From assembly GCF_016102285.1 (NCBI RefSeq), contig NZ_JACFOY010000001.1, positions 2,296,501 through 2,360,500 on the forward strand: 64,000 nucleotides of DNA, given 5' to 3'. Position 1 is the stretch's first letter, and every line of letters starts with the position of its first letter. Below are positions 39,410 to 48,911 of the stretch, in pieces. The translations under genes were made by a program, and so were the position numbers. The DNA comes from Bartonella sp. M0177. GTDB lineage: Bacteria > Pseudomonadota > Alphaproteobacteria > Rhizobiales > Rhizobiaceae. The notes under the pieces were generated by a model. It saw nothing but the letters and a program-made list of their open reading frames with translations. It made no database searches and was not told the DNA's origin.

Positions 39410-39811
39410 TTAACGAACGCAATAACCGACGATCCAGATAAGAAGCGTCACGATAATGGAAATAAAGACTGTTGCCCAAGCCGTTTTGGTCGCGCAATGT
39501 TTTTCAAGGAGATACGTTCTTGTATCCCAGAAAAAATGCCGCACACCGCCAACAAGGTGATGAACAAGAGCCAATGTATAAAGAAACAGAATGCAACGGC
39601 CGATAAATGAATTGAACAAACCGTTCACTGCTTCAAATGCCCCACCACCGGAAGCTACTGCCATCAACCATGCTGCAAGGAACAAGGTTCCGACATAGAG
39701 AGCACCTCCCGTAATACGGTGGGCGATAGACATCGCCATCGTAATCGGCCAGCGATAAATGCTGACATGTGGTGAAAGAGGACGCGTTTTTGTTGTTGTC
39801 GTATCTGTCAT
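39410..39811 (-). CDS. sdhC: Succinate dehydrogenase cytochrome b556 subunit SdhC
   Basis: First gene of the sdhCDAB operon. The 133-residue protein contains RPLSPHVSIYRWPITMAMSIAHRITGGALYVGTL, with the quinone-site serine/arginine and family signature, and HHLVGGVRHFFWDT with the heme-ligating histidine. Three membrane helices are evident. The open frame extends 26 codons upstream, but those residues (rich in Gly and basic residues) are not family-like, so I took ATG 39811. Confidence 0.95.
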   Translation of the reverse strand: MTDTTTTKTRPLSPHVSIYRWPITMAMSIAHRITGGALYVGTLFLAAWLMAVASGGGAFEAVNGLFNSFIGRCILFLYTLALVHHLVGGVRHFFWDTRTYLLEKHCATKTAWATVFISIIVTLLIWIVGYCVR

Positions 39812-40122
39812 AGGCTTTCCTGACCTGGTTTTGACTGCGGTTATGGAATAACCACCCCCGCCATTCCTCCCGTCTGTTTTGCTTTGCAAACAGGTTGGAA
39901 ATAACTTTCAATGCACCGGAACAATATTTTTCATCCAATGCTACAGGCCGGCCATTTCAGTTGGCGGATTAAAGGTCACACCCAAAAACAACCGAATGCT
40001 CCATAGTCAAAACTAAAGAACATTATTCTTCTAATGCGGATTTCGCTCCACGTCAAAGCAGTAAAGCATATTCTTGTCATCAAATCATTGGGATTGAGTA
40101 TAGTTTTTATTACAAATCCGGT

Positions 40123-40298
40123 TTTAATCGTTTAAAAATATGATAAATTTAATCATATTTAGCCTCTTGTGAGGCCTTAGAAGCGACAGTAGCTACGTGA
40201 ACTGATTCTCGGTTACCACCCCTATTTACTCAAAGATTGCTTGAATAGCAGAAAACCGTTTTGCGTTTTCAAACAAAACGGTTTTCCTGATTTTATTT
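40123..40298 (+). ncRNA. Candidate small RNA (string of hairpins ending in a terminator)
   Basis: In the 527-base gap between sdhC and the acetyltransferase, the plus strand shows two hairpins: AAATATGAT/ATCATATTT with a seven-base loop (40136-40160) and GCCTC-TTGT-GAGGC (40162-40175). An unstructured stretch follows, then a 13-bp hairpin (40251-40286) with a T-rich tail on the plus strand only. A possible promoter is TTGGGA (40088-40093), 17 bases, then TACAAA (40111-40116). No open frame lies inside and no plus-strand gene precedes the terminator. This is inferred from structure alone; the minus-strand sdh promoter must share the region. Confidence 0.4.
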
Positions 40299-40338
40299 TG
40301 AATCATCAAGCTCTAGAAGCAAAGGAGCTTCAGCGATT

Positions 40339-40809
40339 TTAATCAAACCGTATAATATAGCCGGTCCAATCCCCTTTAACGGCAATTTGCTCATAAAGCT
40401 TGCGCCCGTCCTCGGGGATACGGGGAGCATTCAAAATCAACTTTGTCCAGCCGCGCTCCTCGGCTTTATCACAAAGAAGGTCGATCATAGCTTTGGCGAT
40501 GCCCTTACCCTGATATTCATGATGCACATGAATATGATCGACTTGTCCTGCACGCAATCCGGAAACCGGTTCGGGATGATCATAAAAAATGACAAATCCG
40601 ACGAGTTCACCGTTGACATGAGCGCCAAGTACTTCGGCTGTACGATCCTGTAGCAGTTGTTCGGCATAATACTCGTCGGGCCGACGTGGTGCACCGCGTT
40701 TTAACGCCTGGGTATAACTTGCAAGAAGAGGAGCAAGTAAACGTGCGTCCTTCAAATGTAAAAGGCTGATTGCTACATCATGCCGGTCTTCTTTATTACT
40801 AGTCATCAT
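40339..40809 (-). CDS. GNAT-family N-acetyltransferase
   Basis: A 156-residue acetyl-CoA-dependent acyltransferase with the GNAT fold: strand-turn VNGELVGFVIFYDHPEP, VDHIHVHHEYQGKGIAKAMIDLLCDKAEERG with the Q/RxxGxG/A pyrophosphate-binding loop (YQGKGIAKA), and a C-terminal LILNAPRIPEDGRKLYEQIAVKGDWTGYIIRFD. The substrate is unknown; small-molecule or protein amine acetylation are both possible. It stands alone between leuC and the sdh operon, all on the minus strand. Confidence 0.88.
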   Translation of the reverse strand: MMTSNKEDRHDVAISLLHLKDARLLAPLLASYTQALKRGAPRRPDEYYAEQLLQDRTAEVLGAHVNGELVGFVIFYDHPEPVSGLRAGQVDHIHVHHEYQGKGIAKAMIDLLCDKAEERGWTKLILNAPRIPEDGRKLYEQIAVKGDWTGYIIRFD

Positions 40810-40912
40810 ACCCGAACTCCCTTTGGTGGGTTTTTCACTTAATCTATGTTTAAAGTGACCGGATCAAAACGTAAAGAGTTCTTGCTTCAGGAAATACAAT
40901 TTGCCGCAGTTT

Positions 40913-42322
40913 CTATTTCCAGTCTCTGATATCGACAAAATGACCGGCAATTGCAGCCGCAGCAGCCATAGCGGGTGACACCAGATGCGTGCGCCCTTTA
41001 TAGCCCTGCCTGCTTTCGAAATTACGATTGGACGTTGAAGCGCAGCGTTCTCCCGGTTCCAGCCTGTCATCGTTCATAGCAAGACACATGGAGCATCCGG
41101 GCTCCCGCCAATCAAAACCGGCTTCCTTGAAGATTTTATCAAGTCCTTCTTTTTCTGCCTGTTCTTTAACGAGACCCGAGCCTGGTACGACCATTGCCGA
41201 AACGGTAGGTGAAACCTTTTTTCCTTTAACCATTGCGGCGGCGGCTCTCATATCTTCAATGCGCCCATTGGTGCAAGAACCGATAAAGACCCGATCAATC
41301 TTGATATCGGTAATTCTGGTTCCGGCTTTCAGACCCATATATTCGAGCGCCCGCATTTTTGATGCGCGTTTGGTTTCATCGTCAATTTCTTCCGGATCCG
41401 GTACAACACCGGTAACCGGCACGACATCTTCCGGCGATGATCCCCACGTAACCGATGGAACAAGCTCGGATGCATCAAGCGTAACAACGGTGTCGTAATG
41501 CGCCCCTTCATCCGATTTCAGTGTTTTCCAATAGGCAATTGCTTTTTCCAGCATTTCACCTTTTGGCGCGCGCGGACGACTCCGGATATAATCAAAAGTG
41601 GTTTCATCCGGTGCGATCATTCCGGCTCGTGCACCGGCTTCAATCGACATATTGCAGACAGTCATGCGACCTTCCATAGAAAGGCCACGAATTGCTTCAC
41701 CGGCAAATTCGATCACATGACCGGTTCCACCGGCTGTGCCGATTTTTCCAATAATGGCCAGCACAAGATCTTTTGCAGTCACGCCTTTTGGCAGACTACC
41801 ATTGACCTGAACCAGCATATTTTTCGATTTTTTCTGGATCAGTGTCTGGGTTGCCAGAACATGCTCGACCTCGGATGTTCCGATACCATGGGCAAGAGCA
41901 CCGAAAGCTCCATGCGTCGAGGTATGGCTATCACCGCACACAATCGTCATGCCGGGCAGAGTAAAGCCTTGCTCGGGGCCTATGATATGGACAATACCCT
42001 GACGTTTATCGTTCTGGTTAAAATATTCTATGCCGAATTCGGAGGTATTTTTTGCCAAAGCCTCGACCTGCGTGCGGCTTTGCTCGTTCTTGATACCTTT
42101 TGCACGATCGGGAGATGTCGGAATATTATGATCGACAACTGCCAATGTTTTTTCCGGATGGCGCACAGGACGATGGGCGATACGCAAACCTTCAAAAGCT
42201 TGAGGGCTGGTTACTTCATGAACAAGATGACGATCAATATAGAGTAGGCAAGTTCCGTCTTCCTGACGGTCTACAATATGATCTTCAAAAATCTTGTCAT
42301 AAAGTGTACGCGGGGCACTCAT
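40913..42322 (-). CDS. leuC: 3-isopropylmalate dehydratase large subunit
   Basis: Aconitase-family enzyme isomerising 2-isopropylmalate to 3-isopropylmalate in leucine synthesis, with LeuD as partner. The 469-residue protein has [34 protein letters not shown], the first cluster cysteine in [16 protein letters not shown], and the other two in [32 protein letters not shown]. All three [4Fe-4S] ligands are present. leuD is not in this window. It lies downstream of rplS on the same strand, a neighbourhood common in Rhizobiales. Confidence 0.97.
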   Translation of the reverse strand: MSAPRTLYDKIFEDHIVDRQEDGTCLLYIDRHLVHEVTSPQAFEGLRIAHRPVRHPEKTLAVVDHNIPTSPDRAKGIKNEQSRTQVEALAKNTSEFGIEYFNQNDKRQGIVHIIGPEQGFTLPGMTIVCGDSHTSTHGAFGALAHGIGTSEVEHVLATQTLIQKKSKNMLVQVNGSLPKGVTAKDLVLAIIGKIGTAGGTGHVIEFAGEAIRGLSMEGRMTVCNMSIEAGARAGMIAPDETTFDYIRSRPRAPKGEMLEKAIAYWKTLKSDEGAHYDTVVTLDASELVPSVTWGSSPEDVVPVTGVVPDPEEIDDETKRASKMRALEYMGLKAGTRITDIKIDRVFIGSCTNGRIEDMRAAAAMVKGKKVSPTVSAMVVPGSGLVKEQAEKEGLDKIFKEAGFDWREPGCSMCLAMNDDRLEPGERCASTSNRNFESRQGYKGRTHLVSPAMAAAAAIAGHFVDIRDWK

Positions 42323-42479
42323 TTTTTTGTCCTTGAATATTATAATCTAGGTGTTTTTATCTTTTAGACCGGTCATTATTCGACGATCATTCTAAAAGTC
42401 AATTCACTTGATATGAGATAAGAACAACCTGTCGATTTTACAAATTCCGATGAAGTTCAATAAAAGATAATATTATAAA

Positions 42480-42503
42480 AAAAGCGGCTTAAAAGCCGCT
42501 TTT
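42480..42503 (-). terminator. Intrinsic terminator after rplS
   Basis: The palindrome AAAAGCGGCTT-AA-AAGCCGCTTTT begins about 24 bases past the rplS stop codon and is followed on the minus strand by seven T residues. It ends the rimM-trmD-rplS transcript and separates it from leuC. Confidence 0.88.
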
Positions 42504-42527
42504 ATCTCAAATAAAACCAATCGGCTT

Positions 42528-42989
42528 TTATTCTGATTTCTGTTCAGCTTCCGGTAGCGGTGCAGCCACTGTTTCAACAGTGACAGTTTCAGCCACACCG
42601 GTGCTTGGAACATCAACCGCCTTCTTGCGGTAATCTCTTTTCTCGGAAATGCGGGCAGCTTTACCGGTAAGGCCACGCAAATAATAGAGTTTAGCACGAC
42701 GCACATTACCACGACGAACGACTTCAACGCCCTCGACAAGTGGTGAATATACCGGAAATACGCGTTCTACACCCTCGCCATAAGAAATTTTACGAACGGT
42801 GAATGTCTCGTTAAGACCACCACCCGAACGGGCAATGCAAACACCTTCATAAGCTTGAACACGGGTACGTGTACCTTCAGTCACACGAACCGAAACGCGA
42901 AGTGTGTCACCGGCCTGAAAGGCTGGGAGTTTGCGCTTTTCTTCAATTTTTGCGCGCTGCTCGGCGTCGAGCTGTTGTATAATATTCAT
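42528..42989 (-). CDS. rplS: 50S ribosomal protein L19
   Basis: Large-subunit protein at the 30S/50S interface. The core, residues 1-115, includes [60 protein letters not shown] and [26 protein letters not shown] further C-terminal tail of about 35 residues, rich in Val, Thr, Ala and Glu, extends the 153-residue protein beyond the usual 115, as in other Rhizobiales. A 178-base leader separates it from trmD, long enough for a regulatory structure. Confidence 0.97.
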   Translation of the reverse strand: MNIIQQLDAEQRAKIEEKRKLPAFQAGDTLRVSVRVTEGTRTRVQAYEGVCIARSGGGLNETFTVRKISYGEGVERVFPVYSPLVEGVEVVRRGNVRRAKLYYLRGLTGKAARISEKRDYRKKAVDVPSTGVAETVTVETVAAPLPEAEQKSE

Positions 42990-43167
42990 CTCATCAATCC
43001 TTCATGTTCTTCTCGAACAGTCAGAGCGCTCGACTCTTGCCCTCGAAACCTTGTTCCTTCGGCTATGCCTTGCGGCAGGAGCGGGTTCACCATCCATTAA
43101 TTTCCGGATGCAGATGACGTACCATCTGAAAACGTGGTTTGCCCATTACACTATCGCGCAAACTGAA

Positions 43168-43866
43168 TCAAGCTTTCCTGTTATTTTTCTCGTAAATCGA
43201 ATAAAGATCCGGCCGTCTTGCTCTGGTTATTTCTTCCGACCGGCTTTTGCGCCATTTTTCAATTTCCTGATGGTTTCCCGATGTCAAAACGTCGGGAATT
43301 GATCTGCCTTCAAATATTTGTGGCCTTGTATATTGCGGATATTCAAGAAGTCCGGCTTCGAAACTTTCCTGTTCGCCCGATTGATTGTTCCCCATCACAC
43401 CGGGTAAAAGCCGCACAATCGAATCAAGTATAATGAGGGCCGCCCCCTCGCCACCGGAAAGAACGTAATCGCCAATCGAGACCTCGATAAGATTTCTGGC
43501 TTCGATCACCCTTTCGTCCACACCTTCGAAACGTCCGCAGACGAGCGTTACGCCCCCGCCATCTTTCAATTCATGAGCCATTTTCTGGTTGAAACTGCGC
43601 CCGCGCGGGCTCATCAACAAACGGGGATAATGATTGTCAACACTATCAATGGCTTTTGCGAGCACATCGGGCTTCATGACCATTCCGGCACCACCGCCGG
43701 AGGGTGTGTCATCCACACTATGATGACGGTCAGATGCGAAATCTCTTATCTGGACTTTATCAAGCGACCAGATGCCGTTTTCCAATGCGCGACCCGCCAT
43801 TGAGTGGCCGAGAAACCCCGGAAACATTTCCGGATAAAGAGTAAGTACAGACGCTTTGAAACTCAT
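43168..43866 (-). CDS. trmD: tRNA (guanine-N1)-methyltransferase
   Basis: SPOUT-class enzyme making m1G37 in tRNAs reading CNN-type codons, using S-adenosylmethionine. The 232-residue protein has [22 protein letters not shown], the loop [27 protein letters not shown], and the deep-trefoil-knot cofactor site [15 protein letters not shown] with [27 protein letters not shown]. The C-terminus is standard ([16 protein letters not shown]). The ATG overlaps the rimM stop by four bases, so the pair is coupled. Confidence 0.97.
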   Translation of the reverse strand: MSFKASVLTLYPEMFPGFLGHSMAGRALENGIWSLDKVQIRDFASDRHHSVDDTPSGGGAGMVMKPDVLAKAIDSVDNHYPRLLMSPRGRSFNQKMAHELKDGGGVTLVCGRFEGVDERVIEARNLIEVSIGDYVLSGGEGAALIILDSIVRLLPGVMGNNQSGEQESFEAGLLEYPQYTRPQIFEGRSIPDVLTSGNHQEIEKWRKSRSEEITRARRPDLYSIYEKNNRKA

Positions 43867-44414
43867 TGTTCTTCCTCGTGAGCCGAATTCAGATCATCGT
43901 CAACAAGACCTGCTGCGAGCCGATCAATGGAGATAAATCCCTCACCGATATCGATTTCCGGAACGGCAGCTTTTGAAAAGGGAATGAGTTTGAGCCCCTC
44001 GCCTTCAATCTTGAGTTCAAGAATATCACCACCACCGAAATCAAAGACGGCATTGACCTTGCCGATCACTTGACCGGTTTCGTCTCTGACAAGCAAACCG
44101 ATAAGATCGGTCTGATAAAACTCGTCCTCTTCGAGATCATCCGGCAATCGTTGCCGATCGACATAAAGCGCTATTCCATTGAGCGCCTCGGCGCTATTGC
44201 GATCATCAATACCAGAAAAATGCGCAATGACGGCGTTGCCCGTTTTTCTGATATGGTCAATCTCGAAAGAGCGGCCATTTTCGTCGAATAGCTTACCATA
44301 AGACGAGAGTCCGAAAGGATCGGCGGTAAATACCACAAGTTTTACATCGCCTTTAATACCGTGGGCTGCCGCGATGGTTGCAAGGCGCACAAAATTATCT
44401 TTGCTTTTTCCCAT
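43863..44414 (-). CDS. rimM: 16S rRNA processing protein RimM
   Basis: Assembly factor for the 30S head, binding S19. The protein of 183 residues has the beta-barrel opening [25 protein letters not shown], the middle [28 protein letters not shown], and the PRC-barrel half [40 protein letters not shown] frame start at TTG 44435 is possible, but ATG 44414 ([14 protein letters not shown]) fits family length. Elsewhere in Rhizobiales rpsP and ffh normally precede it; here a SapC-family gene on the other strand does. Confidence 0.94.
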   Translation of the reverse strand: MGKSKDNFVRLATIAAAHGIKGDVKLVVFTADPFGLSSYGKLFDENGRSFEIDHIRKTGNAVIAHFSGIDDRNSAEALNGIALYVDRQRLPDDLEEDEFYQTDLIGLLVRDETGQVIGKVNAVFDFGGGDILELKIEGEGLKLIPFSKAAVPEIDIGEGFISIDRLAAGLVDDDLNSAHEEEQ

Positions 44415-44671
44415 ATGGTTCCACTTTTGCTCCAATTTGCGGCTTTCGGCTCTTAAAAATCGGCTTTTCTTAAAAATTTACTTCAAGCTTGAGACTTTTT
44501 TAATAATACCCGCTCAAAATTCAAGCCGTTCGCTTTAATATGGTTCATTTACTATATTCAATAGGGATCGAGAGAAAATCGTTCTATCCCGATTGACAAG
44601 CAACAATGGCGGCTTTGGGGTCAAAATATTGCAAAACGTAGCCATTTTAAAAACACTTCAGGAGGGTTTCT

Positions 44672-45502
44672 ATGCCAACAGTTATGCTTTTTTATAAAAA
44701 CATCGTCCCCATTTCACGCGAAACGCACAAAAAACTGAAATTCAGTGCTCCGAAAAATCTTGATTTTGCAGCCAATACCCACTGGGTTCCATTGGCAGGT
44801 GAAGAATTCTATCAGGCCGCTTTGAACTACCCGATTTTGTTTATGGGTGCCGAAGATAAAGAAGGTAAAATTACCTATACTGCGGTTGCCATGCTCGGTT
44901 TGGCAAATGATGAAAACGATTATCTTGACAAGGATAAAAAATGGCGCCCCGACACATATATTCCGGCGTTCGTCCGCCGTTATCCATTTGTGTTGGCAGG
45001 TGCACCTGACCAGAAAGAATTGACTGTTTGTTTTGATTCCGAATCAGGCATGTTCAACGAAGTTGAAGGAATTGATCTCTTTAACAGCGATGGCAGTGTT
45101 TCACCTTTTATGGAAGATCGTATCAATTTCCTGAACGCTTTCAAAAACAGCATGGAACAGACAAGCAAATTTCTGGAAACTATTGCCAAAATGGGTCTGT
45201 TCAAAAAACAGTCGATCGACATACGCTCGCAAAGCGGACAAACCGCAAGGCTCGAAAATTTCTGGATTATCGACACCGAGAAATTCAACAAGCTTTCCGG
45301 CGACCAACTGGCAAAACTCCACAAACAAGGTTTTCTTGGCTGGATCTTTGCCCAATTAATGTCGATGAACAACTTGCCTGGCTTGATGAATCTCCACCTT
45401 GCCCATATGAAAAATGCAATAACTGCACCAAAGTCGGCCATATCCGATAAAACCGGCGAAGCCACTAAAAAAAATAAACCTGTCTCGACAAAAATCAATT
45501 AA
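44672..45502 (+). CDS. SapC family protein
   Basis: A 276-residue protein of the SapC family (named after a Campylobacter S-layer-associated protein, function unclear). Typical parts are VPISRETHKKLKFSAPKNLDFAANTHWVPLAGEEFYQAALNYPILF, PAFVRRYPFVLAG, and the C-terminal LENFWIIDTEKFNKLSGDQLAKLHKQGFLGWIFAQLMSMNNLPGLM. It has no signal peptide or membrane segment and is likely cytosolic. An AGGAGGG sequence precedes the ATG. It stands divergent from rimM and upstream of xerC. Confidence 0.9.
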   Translation: MPTVMLFYKNIVPISRETHKKLKFSAPKNLDFAANTHWVPLAGEEFYQAALNYPILFMGAEDKEGKITYTAVAMLGLANDENDYLDKDKKWRPDTYIPAFVRRYPFVLAGAPDQKELTVCFDSESGMFNEVEGIDLFNSDGSVSPFMEDRINFLNAFKNSMEQTSKFLETIAKMGLFKKQSIDIRSQSGQTARLENFWIIDTEKFNKLSGDQLAKLHKQGFLGWIFAQLMSMNNLPGLMNLHLAHMKNAITAPKSAISDKTGEATKKNKPVSTKIN

Positions 45503-45556
45503 GGTCTCTCGAACAGAGAAACCCGATGTTAAACTCTGTCATGGTAGATTGATGCC

Positions 45557-46510
45557 ATGACAGAGATCTCTACCTCCGATCTTCCATTATTGGAAGCAAC
45601 GCCAAAGCTTTTGTCCGCGCGCAAAGACTGGCTCGAGCAGCTTGAAAAAACGCGCCGTGTTGCTAAACTCACAGTTGAAGCTTATGAACGGGATAGCCGA
45701 CAATTTCTAAGTTTTCTTTGTGGGCATCTCGGACATCGTCCCGACATTTCCGACATTTCCGAACTTCGCGTTGCCGATATAAGATCATTTCTTGCCTATA
45801 GACGCAATGAAGGCGTTGGCTCGCGTTCACTCGGGCGCGGTCTTGCCGGTATACGCTCGTTTTTCAGATTTTTAACACGTGCCGGACTTGCCGATGTGCC
45901 GGCGGCGCGTGTTGTGCGCACACCGAAACAGCCGAAATCTTTGCCAAAACCGCTCAATATCGCCGATGCACTACATATTGTTGACAAGAAAACCCAGCTT
46001 GATGACGAGCCTTGGGTTGCTTCCAGAAACGCTGCCATTCTCACTCTCTGTTATGGATGCGGCCTGAGAATATCGGAAGCTTTATCACTAACGCCTGCAG
46101 ATTTCGGTGACAAAAGCACCACCAGCATTTATGTGACCGGTAAGGGAGGGAAAACCCGTCTCGTTCCGGTTATTCCGGCTGTCCACGAGGCAATAGATGA
46201 TTATCTTTCCTGTTGCCCGTTCATTCTACCACCCGATCAACCTTTATTCCGTGGTGTGCGTGGTGGAAAATTGCAAAGGGCAATTGTCGAACGCGCTGTT
46301 CAACAATTGCGCTCGAGCCTCGGCCTTCCCGATAGTGTTACTCCGCATGCCCTCAGGCATTCTTTTGCAACACATTTATTATCGCGCGGGGGAGATCTTC
46401 GCACTATTCAGGAATTGCTCGGTCACGCAAGTCTTTCGACAACACAAATCTACACCGGTGTCGATACCAACCGTCTCATGGAAGTTTATAAAAAAGCCCA
46501 TCCACGCTGA
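45557..46510 (+). CDS. xerC: Tyrosine recombinase XerC
   Basis: Site-specific recombinase resolving chromosome dimers at dif with XerD, activated by FtsK. The 317-residue protein has an N-terminal SAM-like core-binding domain (residues 20-115, with TVEAYERDSRQFLSFL) and the catalytic domain with Arg171 (YGCGLRISEAL), a lysine in TGKGGKTR, His264 and Arg267 (HALRHSFATHLL), His290 (LLGHASLSTTQIYT) and nucleophile Tyr299. The long N-terminus and ARAGL-like region match alphaproteobacterial XerC better than XerD. It begins about 55 bases after the SapC gene and could share its transcript. Confidence 0.93.
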   Translation: MTEISTSDLPLLEATPKLLSARKDWLEQLEKTRRVAKLTVEAYERDSRQFLSFLCGHLGHRPDISDISELRVADIRSFLAYRRNEGVGSRSLGRGLAGIRSFFRFLTRAGLADVPAARVVRTPKQPKSLPKPLNIADALHIVDKKTQLDDEPWVASRNAAILTLCYGCGLRISEALSLTPADFGDKSTTSIYVTGKGGKTRLVPVIPAVHEAIDDYLSCCPFILPPDQPLFRGVRGGKLQRAIVERAVQQLRSSLGLPDSVTPHALRHSFATHLLSRGGDLRTIQELLGHASLSTTQIYTGVDTNRLMEVYKKAHPR

Positions 46511-46682
46511 GGGTCACCTCTTGTTTAAAAACATGCTTGCCGAATTACCGTTGATAAACGGTCATTGACTTTACTATTTAAAATTCGGGAATATTGGAAA
46601 TCCGGAATTTTGTTCGACAATCTTCCTGAAGCACAAGATTGATCCGGTGTGGTTTAATAAGCTTAATTATTTTGTAAAATGA

Positions 46683-46706
46683 AACCGGATGATCTTACAT
46701 CCGGTT
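46683..46706 (-). terminator. Hairpin terminator overlapping the bolA stop codon
   Basis: A 9-bp stem (AACCGGATG with its complement) around a six-base loop overlaps the last bases of bolA and is followed on the minus strand by TCATTTTAC. It may serve as a compact terminator for bolA; the tail is not a pure T run. Confidence 0.6.
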
Positions 46707-46986
46707 ATTCGGCCTTGGCTTCAATGGCCAAAGCATGGATACCGCTTTCAAGTTCATGCTTGAGAACATGATTTATTGCGCGATGGATATCCACCCGTTT
46801 CATACCTTTAAAAGCCTTTGCAGTAATTTTTACCCGAAAATGCGTTTCGCCTTTACCATCGAAACTACGGCCGTCATCGTGTTGGTGACCGGCGTGAAGA
46901 TGGCTTTCATTAATAATTTCAATAGCGGACGGAGAAAACGCAGCTTGTAGCTTTTTCTCGATTGTTTCCGCAACTGTGCTGGACAT
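46705..46986 (-). CDS. bolA: BolA family protein
   Basis: A 93-residue cytosolic protein of the BolA/IbaG type, members of which partner with monothiol glutaredoxins in iron-sulfur and stress handling. It shows IEKKLQAAFSPSAIEIINESHLHAGHQHDDGRSFDGKGETHFRVKITAKAFKGMKRVDIHRAINHVL, including the class II helix-turn-helix-like core and the conserved histidine in RAINHVL. It is divergent from the J-domain gene that precedes cobS, an arrangement common in Rhizobiales. Confidence 0.95.
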   Translation of the reverse strand: MSSTVAETIEKKLQAAFSPSAIEIINESHLHAGHQHDDGRSFDGKGETHFRVKITAKAFKGMKRVDIHRAINHVLKHELESGIHALAIEAKAE

Positions 46987-47126
46987 TTTCTTCTTTTAAC
47001 CCCATATGTGAGCGGTAAGTTTCACCCGATTCTTGATATTCAGGAAATCGGCAACTCACATGTGGGAACAAAAATCCCGAAAGTCAATTCTTGCCAAACA
47101 TGTATATTGTGTTTTAAGTCGGAAAC

Positions 47127-47744
47127 ATGACGACCACATCGAAATTATTTGACTCAATCCGCATCAGTTCCAACAGAAAAAAGAAGGTGGAACCTCAGGT
47201 TCCCCAATGTCAATGGGAAGGATGCACCAAACCCGGCACTCATCGGGCTCCGGCGGGGCGCGATCATGAGGGAGAATATCTTCATTTCTGCCTCGAACAT
47301 GTGCGCGAATATAACAAGAATTTCAATTATTTCACCGGTTTGAAAGATGAAGAAATCGCGAAATTCCAGAAAGATGCACTGACCGGCCATCGCCCGACCT
47401 GGAAATCGGGTGTCAATGCCACTGCTGCCAAACCTGCAGCCGATTTTTCGAGAATCCGTTCCGGTTCAGCCGCTTATCAGAACCGGGTGAACGATCCGCT
47501 TCATATGTTCAATCAACAAAGCCGGGCAACCAACGCACCGCGGAAATTGAAAACACTGGAAGCGCGGGCTTTCATGACATTAGGTCTTGACGCCAATGCA
47601 ACCAGCCGTGACATAAAGGCGAAATATAAGGCTCTGGTAAAACTTCATCACCCTGATGCAAATGGGGGTGACCGGTCTTCCGAAGATCGCTTGCGTGAAG
47701 TATTACAGGCATATAACCTGCTGAAAAATGCCGGCTTTTGCTAA
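47127..47744 (+). CDS. J-domain protein with an N-terminal Cys/His cluster
   Basis: A 205-residue cochaperone-like protein. The C-terminal J domain (about residues 147-205) carries LVKLHHPDANGGDRSSEDRLREVLQAYNLL with the HPD tripeptide near residues 175-177 that stimulates DnaK. The N-terminal third has CQWEGCTKPGTHRAPAGRDHEGEYLHFCLEHVREYNK, whose Cys and His spacing suggests a zinc site. The middle is low in structure. It has no G/F region or CxxCxGxG fingers of full DnaJ. It precedes cobS on the same strand by about 165 bases; the partner is unknown. Confidence 0.88.
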   Translation: MTTTSKLFDSIRISSNRKKKVEPQVPQCQWEGCTKPGTHRAPAGRDHEGEYLHFCLEHVREYNKNFNYFTGLKDEEIAKFQKDALTGHRPTWKSGVNATAAKPAADFSRIRSGSAAYQNRVNDPLHMFNQQSRATNAPRKLKTLEARAFMTLGLDANATSRDIKAKYKALVKLHHPDANGGDRSSEDRLREVLQAYNLLKNAGFC

Positions 47745-47910
47745 CGTCAAATTGAAGACCAAAAGACAATTCTTTTCAATGGAACATTGAAATTCTTGTC
47801 TGACTGTCTGATAACAGATCGAGAGCTTGTAGCTCTTCAATTTAAAACACATTATAGCTATATGGTGTGTTCATATTTAATTCGGACAGCGGTTTTATCC
47901 GTATGGAGGC

Positions 47911-48900
47911 ATGATGACAAAGGACGATCTGGGTATTGATAATGTGCCGGATATAACGGTTTCGGCACGCAAACTTTTCGGTATTGATACCGATATGCAG
48001 GTTCCAGCGTTCAGCGAAACAGATCCCAATGTGCCCGAGCTTGATCCGGATTATCTATTCGATCGGGAAACAACTTTGGCCATCCTTGCCGGTTTTGCCT
48101 TCAATCGTCGTGTGATGGTTTCAGGCTATCACGGTACCGGTAAATCCACCCATATCGAGCAGATTGCAGCGCGTTTGAACTGGCCTTGTATCCGCGTTAA
48201 TCTTGATAGCCACGTCAGTCGTATCGACCTTGTCGGAAAGGATGCGATTGTTATCAAAGACGGTATGCAGGTGACAGAATTTCAGGATGGTATTCTGCCA
48301 TGGGCCTATCAAAGAAATGTTGCACTGGTTTTTGATGAATATGATGCCGGTCGTCCTGATGTCATGTTTGTTATCCAGCGTGTATTGGAATCGTCTGGAC
48401 GTTTGACCTTGCTTGATCAGAGTCGTGTTATTTCACCGCATCCTGCTTTTCGTCTGTTTGCTACAGCGAACACGATCGGTCTGGGTGACACAACCGGCCT
48501 TTATCACGGCACACAGCAAATCAACCAGGCGCAAATGGACCGCTGGTCGATTGTGACAACCTTGAATTATTTGCCGCATGACAATGAAGTCAATATTGTT
48601 CTGGCAAAGGCAAAATCCTTCCGCACCAAGGAAGGCCGCGAAACTGTATCACAAATGGTTCATGTTGCCGATATGACGAGACAGGCGTTCATCAATGGCG
48701 ATCTGTCAACGGTTATGAGCCCGCGTACTGTGATTACCTGGGCCGAGAACACCGAAATTTTCAAGGATCTGGGATTTGCATTCCGCCTTACATTTTTAAA
48801 CAAGTGCGACGAATTGGAACGCCCGATCGTTGCCGAATTCTATCAACGGGCTTTTGGCAAAGAATTGCCTGAATCCCTTGCCAACTCGGTTTTGTCATAA
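47911..48900 (+). CDS. cobS: Cobaltochelatase subunit CobS (AAA+ ATPase)
   Basis: The AAA+ ring subunit of aerobic cobaltochelatase, related to BchI, which with CobT powers cobalt insertion by CobN. The 329-residue protein has Walker A in [15 protein letters not shown], the insertion [28 protein letters not shown], Walker [24 protein letters not shown], and sensor 1 [14 protein letters not shown]. Length and start [21 protein letters not shown] are typical. It is coupled to cobT 11 bases later. Whether it serves cobalamin synthesis here is open, since no other cob gene is present in the window. Confidence 0.95.
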   Translation: MMTKDDLGIDNVPDITVSARKLFGIDTDMQVPAFSETDPNVPELDPDYLFDRETTLAILAGFAFNRRVMVSGYHGTGKSTHIEQIAARLNWPCIRVNLDSHVSRIDLVGKDAIVIKDGMQVTEFQDGILPWAYQRNVALVFDEYDAGRPDVMFVIQRVLESSGRLTLLDQSRVISPHPAFRLFATANTIGLGDTTGLYHGTQQINQAQMDRWSIVTTLNYLPHDNEVNIVLAKAKSFRTKEGRETVSQMVHVADMTRQAFINGDLSTVMSPRTVITWAENTEIFKDLGFAFRLTFLNKCDELERPIVAEFYQRAFGKELPESLANSVLS

Positions 48901-48911
48901 GGAAAGCAGCT

